From: Nomia melanderi
Taxonomy: Eukaryota > Arthropoda > Insecta > Hymenoptera > Halictidae
DNA length: 64,000 nucleotides
Assembly: GCF_051020985.1 (NCBI RefSeq)
Contig: NW_027475133.1
Location: forward strand, 3,472,001 to 3,536,000
Reading direction: 5' to 3'
Of this stretch, positions 1 to 11,681 are shown piece by piece (positions within the stretch are counted from its first letter, which is position 1; each line of letters starts with the position of its first letter). The notes beneath the pieces were generated by a model. That model searched no databases, was not told the origin of the DNA, and saw only the letters and a program-made list of their open reading frames with translations. The position numbers and the translations under genes are program-made.

Positions 1-175
1 CAGATAGCGCAATAAATCAAATTGCATTGTCTGTAGGAGGCCCTGGCGCATTAATGTGGACAGCGGGAACGACCTCGGACCATCAGGGGCCGAGAAAATC
101 ACCGTCTCATGGGGCCGGACACTCAGGGTCAGGGGAAAATCCAATATTTATCTGGTGATATCTTGGGTGCTATTA

Positions 176-350
176 CAGATAGCGCAATAAATCAAAGTGC
201 ATTGTCTGTAGGAGGCCCTGGCGCATGAATCTGTGCAGCGGGAACGACCTCGGACCACCAGGGGCCGAAAAAACCACAGTCTCATGGGGCCGGACACTCA
301 GGGTCAGGGGAAAATCCAATATAGATCTGGTGATATCTCGGGTGCTATTA
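176..350 (+). repeat. Reference monomer (unit 2), close to consensus
   Basis: This unit is offered as a map of the monomer; positions are within the unit. 1-40 carries the main type-defining variants. 41-52 is the near-invariant GCCCTGGCGCAT core block. 61-80 holds CAGCGGGAACGACCTCGGAC. CTCGG at 74-78 and CCGAG at 90-94 form a 5-bp inverted repeat around an 11-base loop. 109-120 contains TGGGGCCGGACA. TCAGGGTCAGGG at 123-134 is a direct hexamer doublet. 136-151 is an A/T-rich stretch (AAAATCCAATATATAT in most units; here TATAGATC follows). GATATC at 157-162 is an EcoRV palindrome present in most units. The consensus has about 92 G/C in 175 and eight CpGs. Strand orientation is arbitrary. Confidence 0.9.
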
Positions 351-875
351 CAGATAGCGCAATAAATCATAGTCCATTGTCTGTAGGAGGCCCTGGCGCA
401 TGAATCTGGCCAGCGGGAACGACCTCGGACCACCAGCGGCCGAGAAAACCACCGTCTCATGGGGCCGGACACTCAGGGTCGGGGAAAAATCCAATATATA
501 TCTGGTGATATCTCGGGTGCTATTAGAGATAGCGCAATAAACCAAAGTGAATTGTCTGCAGGAGGCCCTGGCGCATGAATCTGTGCAGCGGGAACGATCT
601 CGGACCATCAGGGGCCGAGAAAACCACCGTCTCATGGGGCCGGACACTCAGGGTCGGGGAAAAATCCAATATATATCTGGTGATATCTCGGGTGCTATTA
701 GAGATAGAGCAATAAACCAAAGTGAATTGTCTGCAGGAGGCCCTGGCGCATGAATCTGTGCAGCGGGAACGATCTCGGACCATCAGGGGCCGAGACATCC
801 ACCGTCTCATGGGGCCGGACACTCAGGGTCGGGGAAAAATCCAATATATATCTGGTGATATCTCGGGTGCTATTA

Positions 876-1051
876 GAGATAGAGCAATAAACCAAAGTGA
901 ATTGTCTGCAGGAGGCCCTGGCGCCTGAAGCTGTGCAGCGGGAACGACCTCGGACCACCAGGGGCCGAGGAAAGCACCGTCTCGAGGGGGCCGGACACTC
1001 TGGGCCAGGGAAAAATCCAATATATATGTGGTGATATCTCGGGTGCTATTA
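876..1051. repeat. 176-bp variant monomer with 1-base insertion
   Basis: This unit reads CTCGAGGGGGCC where consensus reads CTCATGGGGCC, making it 176 bp and shifting the phase of everything downstream by +1. It also has GCGCCTGAAG in place of GCGCATGAAT, ACACTCTGGGCC, TATATATGTGGTG and is followed by CAGATAACGCATTAAATC. The unit at 62,474-62,649 shares the insertion, ACTCTGGG, ATATGTGG and AGATAACGC. The two therefore appear to be diverged copies of one rare type 61.6 kb apart. Confidence 0.9.
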
Positions 1052-1226
1052 CAGATAACGCATTAAATCAAAGTGCATTGTCTGTAGGAGGCCCTGGCGC
1101 ATGAATCTGTGCAGCGGGAACGACCTAGGACCACCAGGGGCCGAGAAAACTACAGTCTCATGGGGCCGGACACTCAGGGTCAGGGGAAAATCCAATATAT
1201 ATCTGGTGATATCTCGGGTGCTATTA

Positions 1227-1926
1227 GAGATAGCGCAATAAACCAAGGTGAATTATCTGCAGGAGGCCCTGGCGCATGAATCTGTGCAACGGGAACGACC
1301 TCGGACCACCAGGGGCCGAGAAAACGACAGTCTCAAGGGGCCGGACACTCAGGGTCAGGGGAAAATCCAATATATATCTGGTGATATCTCTGGTGCTATT
1401 ACAGATAGCGCAATAAATCAAAGTGCATTGTCTGTAGGAGGCCCTGGCGCATAAATGTGGCCAGCGGGAACGACCTCGGACCATCAGGGGCCGAGAAAAC
1501 CACCGTCTCATGGGGCCGGACACTCAGGGTCAGGGGAAAATCCAATATTTATCTGGTGATATCTTGGGTGCTATTACAGATAGCGCAATAAATCAAAGTG
1601 CATTGTCTGTAGGAGGCCCTGGCGCATGAATTTGTGCAGCGGGAACGACCTCGGACCACCAGGGGCCGAGAAAACGACAGTCTCAAGGGGCCGGACACTC
1701 AGGGTCAGGGGAAAATCCAATATATATCTGGTGATATCTCTGGTCCTATTACAGATAGCGCAATAAATCAAAGTGCATTGTCTGTAGGAGGCCCTGGCGC
1801 ATAAATGTGGCCAGCGGGAACGACCTCGGACCATCAGGGGCCGAGAAAACCACCGTCTCATGGGGCCGGACACTCAGGGTCAGGGGAAAATCCAATATTT
1901 ATCTGGTGATATCTCGGGTGCTATTA
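1227..1926. repeat. 2-mer duplication (350-bp offset)
   Basis: Units at 1,227 and 1,402 are followed by units at 1,577 and 1,752 with the same rare markers in the same order. The first of each pair has AACGACAGTCTCAAGGGG. The second has CATAAATGTGGCCAGCGGG followed by a CATCAGG form and TATTTATC. The first units differ in their first 40 bases: one is G-type with AATTATCTGCAGG, the other C-type with CATTGTCTGTAGG. The duplication was therefore either partial or later altered by conversion. Confidence 0.8.
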
Positions 1927-3792
1927 CAGATAGCGCAATAAATCAAAGTGCATTGTCTGTAGGAGGCCCTGGCGCATGAATCTGTGCAGCGGGAACGACC
2001 TCGGAACACCAGGGGCCGAGAAAACCACCGTCTCATGGGGCAGGACACTCAGGGTCAGTGAAAAATCCAATATATATCTGGTGATATCTCGGGTGCTATT
2101 ACAGATAGCGCAAAAAATCAAAGTGCATTGTCTGTAGGAGACGCTGGCGCATGAACCTGTGCAGCGGGAACGTTCTCGGACCACCAGGGGCCGAGAAAAC
2201 GACCGTCTCATGGGGCCGGACGCTCAGGGTCAGTGAAAAATCCAATATATATCTGGTGATATCTCGGGTGCTATTAGAGATAGCGCAATAAACCAAAGTG
2301 AATTATCTGCAGGAGGCCCTGGCGCATGAATCTGTGTAACGGGAACGACCTCGGACCACCAGGGGCCGAGAAAACCACAGTCTCATGGGGCCGGATAATC
2401 AGGGTCAGGGGAAAATCCAATATAGATCAGGTGATATCTCGGGTGCTATTACAGATAGCGCAATAAATCATAGTGCATTGTCTGTAGGAGGCCCTGGCGC
2501 ATGAATCTGGCCAGCGGGAACGACCTCGGACAACCAGCGGCCGAGAAAACCACCGTCTCATGGGGCCGGACACTCAGGGTCGGGGAAAAATCCAATATAT
2601 ATCTGGTGATATCTCGGGTGCTATTAGAGATAGCGCAATAAACCAAAGTGAATTGTCTGCAGGAGGCCCTGGCGCATGAATCTGTGCAGCGGGAACGACC
2701 TCGGACCACCAGGGGCCGAGAAACCCGCAGTCTCATGGGGCCGGACACTCAGGGTCAGGGAAAAATCCAATATATATCTGGTGATATCTCGGGCGCTATT
2801 AGAGATAGCGCAATAAATCAAAGTGCATTGTCTGTAGGAGGCCCTGGCGCATGAATCTGTGCAGCGGGAACGACCTCGGAACACCAGGGGCCGAGAAAAC
2901 CATCGTCTCATGGGGCAGGACACTCAGGGTAAGTGAAAAATCCAATATATATCTGGTGATATCTCGGGTGCTATTACAGATAGCGCAATAAATCAAAGTG
3001 CATTGTCTGTAGGAGACGCTGGCGCATGAACCTGTTCAGCGGGAACGTTCTCGGACCACCAGGGGCCGAGAAAACGACCGTCTCATGGGGCCGGACGCTC
3101 AGGGTCAGTGAAAAATCCAATATATATCTGGTGATATCTCGGGTGCTATTAGAGATAGCGCAATAAACCAAAGTGAATTATCTGCAGGAGGCCCTGGCGC
3201 ATGAATCTGTGCAACGGGAACGACCTCGGACCACCAGGGGCCGAGAAAACCACAGTCTCATGGGGCCGGATACGCAGGGTCAGGGGAAAATCCAATATAG
3301 ATCTGGTGATATCTCGGCTGCTATTACAGATAGCGCAATAAATCATAGTGCATTGTCTGTAGGAGGCCCTGGCGCATGAATCTGGCCAGCGGGAACGACC
3401 TCGGACCACCAGCGGCCGAGAAAACCACCGTCTCATGGGGCCGGACACTCAGGGTCGGGGAAAAATCCAATATATATCTGGTGATATCTCGGGTGCTATT
3501 AGAGATAGCGCAATAAACCAAAGTGAATTGTCTGCAGGAGGCCCTGGCGCATGAATCTGTGCAGCGGGAACGACCTCGGACCACCAGGGGCCGAGAAAAC
3601 CGCAGTCTCATGGGGCCGGACACTCAGGGTCAGGGAAAAATCCAATATATATCTGGTGATATCTCGGGCGCTATTAGAGATAGCGCAATAAATCAAAGTG
3701 CATTGTCTGTAGGAGGCCCTGGCGCATGAATCTGTGCAGCGGGAACGACCTCGGAACACCAGGGGCCGAGAAAACCACCGTCTCATTGGGCA
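1927..3792. repeat. 5-monomer HOR (875 bp), about 2.1 copies
   Basis: Five-unit blocks at 1,927-2,801 and 2,802-3,676 match unit for unit, and a third begins at 3,677 and runs to about 3,792. Marker order per block is: CTCGGAACACCAGG with GGGGCAGGACACTC; GGAGACGCTGGCGCATGAAC with ACGTTCTCGG; GTGTAACGGG or GTGCAACGGG with CCGGATA and TATAGATC; ATAGTGCATTG with CTGGCCAGCGGG and CAGCGGCCGAG; and AACCAAAGTGAATTGTCTGC. Scattered substitutions separate the copies, for example TAGCGCAAAAAATC at 2,107 against TAGCGCAATAAATC. The same series recurs from about 5,427 inside the following large block, so this 5-mer is an older module of the region. Confidence 0.88.
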
Positions 3793-6700
3793 GGACACTC
3801 AGGGTCAGTGAAAAATCCAATATATATCTGTTGATATCTCGGGCGCTATTAGAGATAGCGCAATAAATCAAAGTGAATTATCTGCAGGAGGCCCTGGCGC
3901 ATGAATCTGTGCAGCGGGAACGACCTCGGACCACCAGGGGCCGAGAAAACGACCGTCTCATGGGGCCGGACACTCAGGGTCAGGAAAAAATCCAATATAT
4001 ATCTGGTGATATCTCGGGTGCTATTACAGATAGCGCAATAAATCAAATTGCATTGTCTGTAGGAGGCCCTGGCGCATAAATGTGGACAGCGGGAACGACC
4101 TCGGACCATCAGGGGCCGAGAAAACCACCGTCTCATGGGGCCGGACACTCAGGGTCAGGGGAAAATCCAATACTTATCTGGTGATATCTTGGGTGCTATT
4201 ACAGATAGCGCAATAAATCAAAGTGCATTGTCTGTAGGAGGCCCTGGCGCATGAATCTGTGCAGCGGGAACGACCTCGGACCACCAGGGGCCGAGAAAAC
4301 CACAGTCTCATGGGGCCGGACACTCAGGGTCAGGGAAAAATTCAATATATATCTGGTGATATCTTGGGTGCTATTAGAGATAGCGCAATAAACCAAAGTG
4401 AGTTATCTGCAGGAGGCCCTGGCGCATGAATCTGTGCAACGGGAACGACCTCGGACCACCAGGGGCCGAAAAAACCACAGTCTCATGGGGCCGGACACTC
4501 AGGGTCAGGGAAAAATCCAATATATATCTGGTGATATCTCGGGTGCTATTACAGATAGCGCAATAAATCAAAGTGCATTGTCTGTAGGAGGCCCTGGCGC
4601 ATGAACCTGTTCAGCGGGAACGTTCTCGGACCACCAGGGGCCGAGAAAACGACCGTCTCATGGGGCCGGACGCTCAGGGTCAGTGAAAAATCCAATAGAT
4701 ATCTGGTGATATCTCGGGTGCTATTAGAGATAGCGCAATAACCCAAAGTGAATTATCTGCAGGAGGCCCTGGCGCATGAATCTGTGCAACGGGAACGACC
4801 TCGGACCACCAGGGGCCGAGAAAACCACAGTCTCATGGGGCCGGATACTCAGGGTCAGGGGAAAATCCAATATAGATCTGGTGATATCTCGGGTGCTATT
4901 ACAGATAGCGCAATAAATCATAGTGCATTGTCTGTAGGAGGCCCTGGCGCATGAATCTGGCCAGCGGGAACGACCTCGGACCACCAGCGGCCGAGAAAAC
5001 CACCGTTTCATGGGGCCGGACACTCAGGGTCGGGGAAAAATCAAATATATATCTGGTGATATCTCGGGTGCTATTAGAGATAGCGCAATAAACCAAAGTG
5101 AATTGTCTGCAGGAGGCCCTGGCGCATGAATCTGTGCAGCGGGAACGATCTCGGACCATCAGGGGCCGAGACATCCACCGTCTCATGGGGCCGGACACTC
5201 AGGGTCAGGGAAAAATCCAATATATATCTGGTGATATCTCGGGTGCTATTACAGATAGCGCAATAAACCAAAGTGAATTGTCTGCAGGAGGCCCTGGCGC
5301 ATGAATCTGTGCAGCGGGACCGACCTCGAACCACCAGGGGCCGAGAAAACCGCAGTCTCATGGGGCCGGACACTCTGGGTCAGGGGAAAATCCAATATAT
5401 ATCTGGTGATATCTCGGGCGCTATTAGAGATAGCGCAATAAATCAAAGTGCATTGTCTGTAGGAGGCCCTGGCGCATGAATCTGTGCAGCGGGAACGACC
5501 TCGGAACACCAGGGGCCGAGAAAACCACCGTCTCATTGGGCAGGACACTCAGGGTCAGTGAAAAATCCAATATATATCTGGTGATATCTCGGGTGCTATT
5601 ACAGATAGCGCAATAAATCAAAGTGCATTGTCTGTAGGAGACGCTGGCGCATGAACCTGTTCAGCGGGAACGTTCTCGGACCACCAGGGGCCGAGAAAAC
5701 GACCGTCTCATGGGGCCGGACGCTCAGGGTCAGTGAAAAATCCAATATATATCTGGTGATATCTCGGGTGCTATTAGAGATAGCGCAATAAACCAAAGTG
5801 AATTATCTGCTGGAGGCCCTGGCGCATGAATCTGTGCAACGGGAACGACCTCGGACCACCAGGGGCCGAGAAAACCACAGTCTCATGGGGCCGGATACTC
5901 AGGGTCAGGGGAAAATCCAATATAGATCTGGTGATATCTCGGGTGCTATTACAGATAGCGCAATAAATCATAGTCCATTGTCTGTAGGAGGCCCTGGCGC
6001 ATGAATCTGGCCAGCGGGAACGACCTCGGACCACCAGCGGCCGAGAAAACCACCGTCTCATGGGGCCGGACACTCAGGGTCGGGGAAAAATCCAATATAT
6101 ATCTGGTGATATCTCGGGTGCTATTAGAGATAGCGCAATAAACCAAAGTGAATTGTCTGCAGGAGGCCCTGGCGCATGAATCTGTGCAGCGGGAACGATC
6201 TCGGACCATCAGGGGCCGAGACATCCACCGTCTCATGGGGCCGGACACTCAGGGTCAGGGAAAAATCCAATATATATCTGGTGATATCTCGGGTGCTATT
6301 ACAGATAGCGCAATAAATCAAAGTGCATTGTCTGTAGGAGGCCCTGGCGCATGAATCTGTGCAGCGGGAACGACCTCAGACCACCAGGGGCCGAGGAAAC
6401 CACAGTCTCATGGGGCCGGACACTCAGGGTCAGGGCAAAATCCAATATATATCTGGTGATATCTCGGGTGCTATTAGAGATAGCGCAATAAATCAAATTG
6501 CATTGTCTGTAGGAGGCCCTGGCGCATAAATGTGGACAGCGGGAACGACCTCGGACCATCAGGGGCCGAGAAAACCACCGTCTCATGGGGCCGGACACTC
6601 AGGGTCAGGGGAAAATCCAATATTTATCTGGTGATATCTTGGGTGCTATTACAGATAGCGCAATAAATCAAAGTGCATTGTCTGTAGGAGGCCCTGGCGC

Positions 6701-9700
6701 ATGAATCTGTGCAGCGGGAACGACCTCGGACCACCAGGGGCCGAGAAAACCACAGTCTCATGGGGCCGGACACTCAGGGTCAGGGAAAAATTCAATATAT
6801 ATCTGGTGATATCTTGGGTGCTATTAGAGATAGCGCAATAAACCAAAGTGAGTTATCTGCAGGAGGCCCTGGCGCATGAATCTGTGCAACGGGAACGACC
6901 TCGGACCACCAGGGGCCGAAAAAACCACAGTCTCATGGGGCCGGACACTCAGGGTCAGTGAAAAATCCAATATATATCTGGTGATATCTCGGGTGCTATT
7001 AGAGATAGCGCAATAAACCAAAGTGAGTTATCTGCAGGAGGCCCTGGCGCATGAATCTGTGCAACGGGAACGACCTCGGACCACCAGGGGCCGAAAAAAC
7101 CACAGTCTCATGGGGCCGGACACTCAGGGTCAGGCAAAAATCCAATATATATCTGGTGATATCTCGGGTGCTATTACAGATAGCGCAATAAATCAAAGTG
7201 CATTGTCTGTAGGAGGCCCTGGCGCATGAATCTGTGCAGCGGGAACGACCTCGGACCACCAGGGGCCGTGAAAACCACAGTCTCATGGGGCCGGACACTC
7301 AGGGTCAGGGGAAAATCCAATATATATCTGGTGATATCTCGGGTGCTATTAAAGATAGCGCAATAAACTAAAGTGAATTATCTGCAGGAGGCCCTGGCGC
7401 ATGAATGTGTGCAGCGGGAACGACCTCGGACCACCAGGGGCCGAGAAAAGCGCAGTCTCATGGGGCCGGACACTCAGGGTCAGGGAAAAATCCAATATAT
7501 ATCTGGTGATATCTCGGGCGCTATTAGAGATAGCGCAATAAGCCAAAGGGAATTATCTGCAGGAGGCCCTGGCGCATGCATCTGTGCAGCGGGAACGACC
7601 TAGTACCACCAGGGACCGAGAAAACCACCGTCTCATGGGGCCGGACACTCAGGGTCAGGGAAAAATCCAATATATATCTGGTGATATCTCTTGTGCTATT
7701 AGAGATAGCGCAATAAACGAAAGTGAATTATCTGCAGGAGGCCCTGGCGCATGAATCTGTGCAGCGGGAACGACCGCGGACCACCAGGGGCCGAGAAAAC
7801 CACCGTCTCATGGGGCCGGACACTCTGGGTCAGCAAAAAATCCAATATATATGTGGTGATATCTCGGGTGCTATTACAGATAGCGCAATAAATCAAAGTG
7901 CATTGTCTGTAGGAGGCCCTGGCGCATGAATCTGTGCAGCGGGAACGACCTCAGACCACCAGGGGCCGAGGAAACCACAGTCTCATGGGGCCGGACACTC
8001 AGGGTCAGGGCAAAATCCAATATATATCTGGTGATATCTCGGGTGCTATTAGAGATAGCGCAATAAATCAAATTGCATTGTCTGTAGGAGGCCCTGGCGC
8101 ATAAATGTGGACAGCGGGAACGACCTCGGACCATCAGGGGCCGAGAAAACCACCGTCTCATGGGGCCGGACACTCAGGGTCAGGGGAAAATCCAATATAT
8201 ATCTGGTGATATCTTGGGTGCTATTACAGATAGCGCAATAAATCAAAGTGCATTGTCTGTAGGAGGCCCTGGCGCATGAATCTGTGCAGCGGGAACGACC
8301 GCGGACCACCAGGGGCCGAGAAAACCACAGTCTCATGGGGCCGGACACTCAGGGTCAGGGAAAAATTCAATATATATCTGGTGATATCTTGGGTGCTATT
8401 AGAGATAGCGCAATAAACCAAAGTGAGTTATCTGCAGGAGGCCCTGGCGCATGAATCTGTGCATCGGGAACGACCACGGACCACCAGGGGCCGAAAAAAC
8501 CACAGTCTCATGGGGCCGGACACTCAGGGTCAGGGAAAAATCCAATATATATCTGGTGATATCTCGGGTGCTATTACAGATAGCGCAATAAATCAAAGTG
8601 CATTGTCTGTAGGAGGCCCTGGCGCATGAATCTGTGCAGCGGGAACGACCTCGGACCACCAGGGGCCGTGAAAACCACAGTCTCATGGGGCCGGACACTC
8701 AGGGTCAGGGGAAAATCCAATATATATCTGGTGATATCTCGGGTGCTATTAAAGATAGCGCAATAAACTAAAGTGAATTATCTGCAGGAGGCCCTGGCGC
8801 ATGAATGTGTGCAGCGGGAACGACCTCGGACCACCAGGGGCCGAGAAAAACGCAGTCTCATGGGGCCGGACACTCAGGGTCAGGGAAAAATCCAATATAT
8901 ATCTGGTGATATCTCGGGCGCTATTAGAGATAGCGCAATAAGCCAAAGGGAATTATCTGCAGGAGGCCCTGGCGCATGCATCTGTGCAGCGGGAACGACC
9001 TAGGACCACCAGGGACCGAGAAAACCACCGTCTCATGGGGCCGGACACTCAGGGTAAGGGAAAAATCCAATATATATCTGGTGATATCTCGGGTGCTATT
9101 AGAGATAGCGTAGTAAACCAAAGTGAATTATCTGCAGGAGGCCCTGGCGCAAGAATCTGTGCAGCGGGAACGACCTAGGACCACCCGGGGCCGAGACAAC
9201 CACCGTCTCATGGGGCCGGACACTCAGGGTCAGGGGAAAATCCAGTATATATCTGGTGATATCTCGGGTGCTATTAGAGATAGCGTAATAAACCAAAGTG
9301 CATTGTCTGTAGGAGGCCCTGGCGCATGAATCTGTGCAGCGGGAACGACCTCGGACAACGAGGGGCCGAGAAAACCACAGTCTCATGGGGCCGGACACTC
9401 AGGGTCAGGGGAAAATCCAGTATATATCTGGTGATATCTCGGGTGCTATTACAGATAGCGCAATAAATCAAAGTGCATTGTCTGTAGGAGGCCCTGGCGC
9501 ATGAATCTGTGCAGCGGGAACGACCTCGGACCACCAGGGGCCGAGAAAACCGCAGTCTCATGGGGCCGGACACTCAGGGTCAAGGAAAAATCCAATATAT
9601 ATCTGGTGATATCTCGGGTGCTATTACAGATAGAGCAATAAATCAAAGTGCATTGTCTGTAGGAGGCCCTGGCGCATGAATGTGTGCAGCGGGAACGACC

Positions 9701-11667
9701 TCGGACCACCAGGGGCCGAGAAAACCGCAGTCTCATGGGGCCGGACACTCAGGGTCAGGGAAAAATCCAATATATATCTGGTGATATCTCGGGCGCTATT
9801 AGAGATAGCGCAATAAGCCAAAGGGAATTATCTGCAGGAGGCCCTGGCGCATGAATCTGTGCAGCGGGAAGGATCTCGGACCATCAGGGGCCGAGACATC
9901 CACCGTCTCATGGGGCCGGGCACTCAGGGTCAGGGAAAAATCCAATATATATCTGGTGATATCTCGGGTGCTATTACAGATAGCGCAATAAATCAAAGTG
10001 CATTGTCTGTAGGAGGCCCTGGCGCATGAATCTGTGCAGCGGGAACGACCTCGGACCACCAGGGGCCGAGAAAAGCACATTCTCATGGGGCCGGACACTC
10101 AGGGTCAGGGTAAAATCCAATATATATCTGGTGATATCTCGGGTGCTATTAGAGATAGCGCAATAAACCAAAGTGAATTATCTGCAGGAAGCCCTGGCGC
10201 ATGAATCTGTGCAACGGGAACGACCTCGGACCACCAGGGGCCGAGAAAACCACAGTCTCATGGGGCCGGATACTCAGGGTCAGGGGAAAATCCAATATAG
10301 ATCTGGTGATATCTCGGGTGCTATTACAGATAGCGCAATAAATCATAGTGCATTGTCTGTAGGAGGCCCTGGCGCATGAATCTGGCCAGCGGGAACGACC
10401 TCGGACCACCAGCGGCCGAGAAAACCACCGTCTCATGGGGCCGGACACTCAGGGTCAGGGAAAAATCCAATATATATCTGGTGATATCTCGGGCGCTATT
10501 AGAGATAGCGCAATAAATCAAAGTGCATTGTCTGTAGGAGGCCCTGGCGCATGAATCTGTGCAGCGGGAACGACCTCGGACCACGAGGGGCCGAGAAAAC
10601 CACAGTCTCATGGGGCCGGACACTCAGGGTCAGGGGAAAATCCAGTATATATCTGCTGATATCTCGGGTGCTATTACAGATAGCGCAATAAATCAAAGTG
10701 CATTGTCTGTAGGAGGCCCTGGCGCATGAATCCGTGCAGCGGGAACGACCTCGGACCACCAGGGGCCGAGAAAACCACAGTCTCATGGGGCCGGACACTC
10801 AGGGTCAGGGGAAAATCCAATATATATCTGGTGATATCTCGGGTGCTATTACAGATAGAGCAATAAATCAAAGTGCATTGTCTCTAGGAGGCCCTGGCGC
10901 ATGAATGTGTGCAGCGGGAACGACCTCGGACCACCAGGGGCCGAGAAAAGCACATTCTCATGGGGCCGGACACTCAGGGTCAGGGTAAAATCCAATATAT
11001 ATCTGGTGATATCTCGTGTGCTATTAGAGATAGCGCAATAAACCAAAGTGAATTATCTGCAGGAAGCCCTGGCGCATGAATCTGTGCAACGGGAACGACC
11101 TCGGACCACCAGGGGCCGAGAAAACCACAGTCTCATGGGGCCGGATACTCAGGGTCAGGGGAAAATCCAATATAGATCTGGTGATATCTCGGGTGCTATT
11201 ACAGATAGCGCAATAAATCATAGTGCATTGTCTGTAGGAGGCCCTGGCGCATGAATCTGGCCAGCGGGAACGACCTCGGACCACCAGCGGCCGAGAAAAC
11301 CACCGTCTCATGGGGCCGGACACTCAGGGTCAGGGAAAAATCCAATATATATCTGGTGATATCTCGGGCGCTATTAGAGATAGCGCAATAAACCAAAGTG
11401 AATTGTCTGCAGGAGGCCCTGGCGCATGAATCTGTGCAGCGGGAACGACCTCGGACCACGAGGGGCCGAGAAAACCACAGTCTCATGGGGCCGGACACTC
11501 AGGGTCAGGGGAAAATCCAGTATATATCTGCTGATATCTCGGGTGCTATTACAGATAGCGCAATAAATCAAAGTGCATTGTCTGTAGGAGGCCCTGGCGC
11601 ATGAATCCGTGCAGCGGGAACGACCTCGGACCACCAGGGGCCGAGAAAACCACAGTCTCATGGGGCC
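3793..11667. repeat. 45-monomer block, copy 1 (7,875 bp)
   Basis: Bases 3,793-10,456 recur at 11,668-18,331, an exact offset of 7,875 = 45 x 175. The left junction is sharp: just before it the two sites carry TTGGGCAGG and TGGGGCCGG. The right junction is where copy 1 has GGGTCAGGG (10,457) and copy 2 has GGGTCGGGG (18,332). By eye I noticed about five substitutions between copies in 6.66 kb, near 3,951, 4,665, 6,429, 7,482 and 9,356. That is a minimum, not an alignment count. The block contains nested smaller duplications. The last 1.2 kb, 10,457-11,667, is not repeated at this offset. Confidence 0.95.
6302..9076. repeat. Nested 9-mer and 8-mer duplications inside 45-mer copy 1
   Basis: Units from 6,302 recur from 7,877 (offset 1,575, nine monomers). 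Shared rare markers are CTCAGACCACCAGG, CCGAGGAAACC, AGGGCAAAATCC, AAATTGCATTG and CATAAATGTGGACAG. Units from 7,002 recur from 8,402 (offset 1,400, eight monomers), sharing GGCCGTGAAAACC, CTATTAAAGATAG, AAACTAAAGTG, AATAAGCCAAAGGG and GCATGCATCTGTG. The offset changes from nine to eight monomers along one stretch, so one unit was lost or gained after the duplication. The pattern is repeated in copy 2 at +7,875. Confidence 0.85.
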
Positions 11668-11681
11668 GGACACTCAGGGTC
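10031..11681. repeat. 5-mer duplication (875 bp) at the 45-mer junction
   Basis: 10,031-10,806 matches 10,906-11,681 at offset 875. Shared markers in order are GAGAAAAGCACATTCTC, GCAGGAAGCCCTGG, CCGGATACTC with TATAGATC, CAGCGGCCGAG, CCACGAGGGGCC, TCCAGTATATATCTGCTG and GCATGAATCCGTG. One patch differs: at 10,502 the unit has AATCAAAGTGCATTG, whereas at 11,377 it has AACCAAAGTGAATTG, which looks like a short conversion tract. The duplication spans the boundary between the two 45-mer copies at 11,667/11,668. Confidence 0.85.

Larger units (their letters stand above)
1..1226. repeat. Mixed monomers 1-7 with adjacent single-monomer duplication
   Basis: Unit 1 carries the CATTAATGTGGACAG and TATTTATC variants seen again in CATAAATGTGG monomers near 6,530 and 8,100. 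The units starting at 351 and 526 match those at 5,952 and 6,127, an offset of 5,601 (32 monomers plus the 1-base insertion near 985). Units at 526-700 and 701-875 are near-identical neighbours sharing GATCTCGGACCATCAGG and GGTCGGGGAAAAATCC, so a single-monomer duplication is likely. The next unit, 876-1,051, begins like them and then becomes the odd inserted monomer listed separately. Confidence 0.85.
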
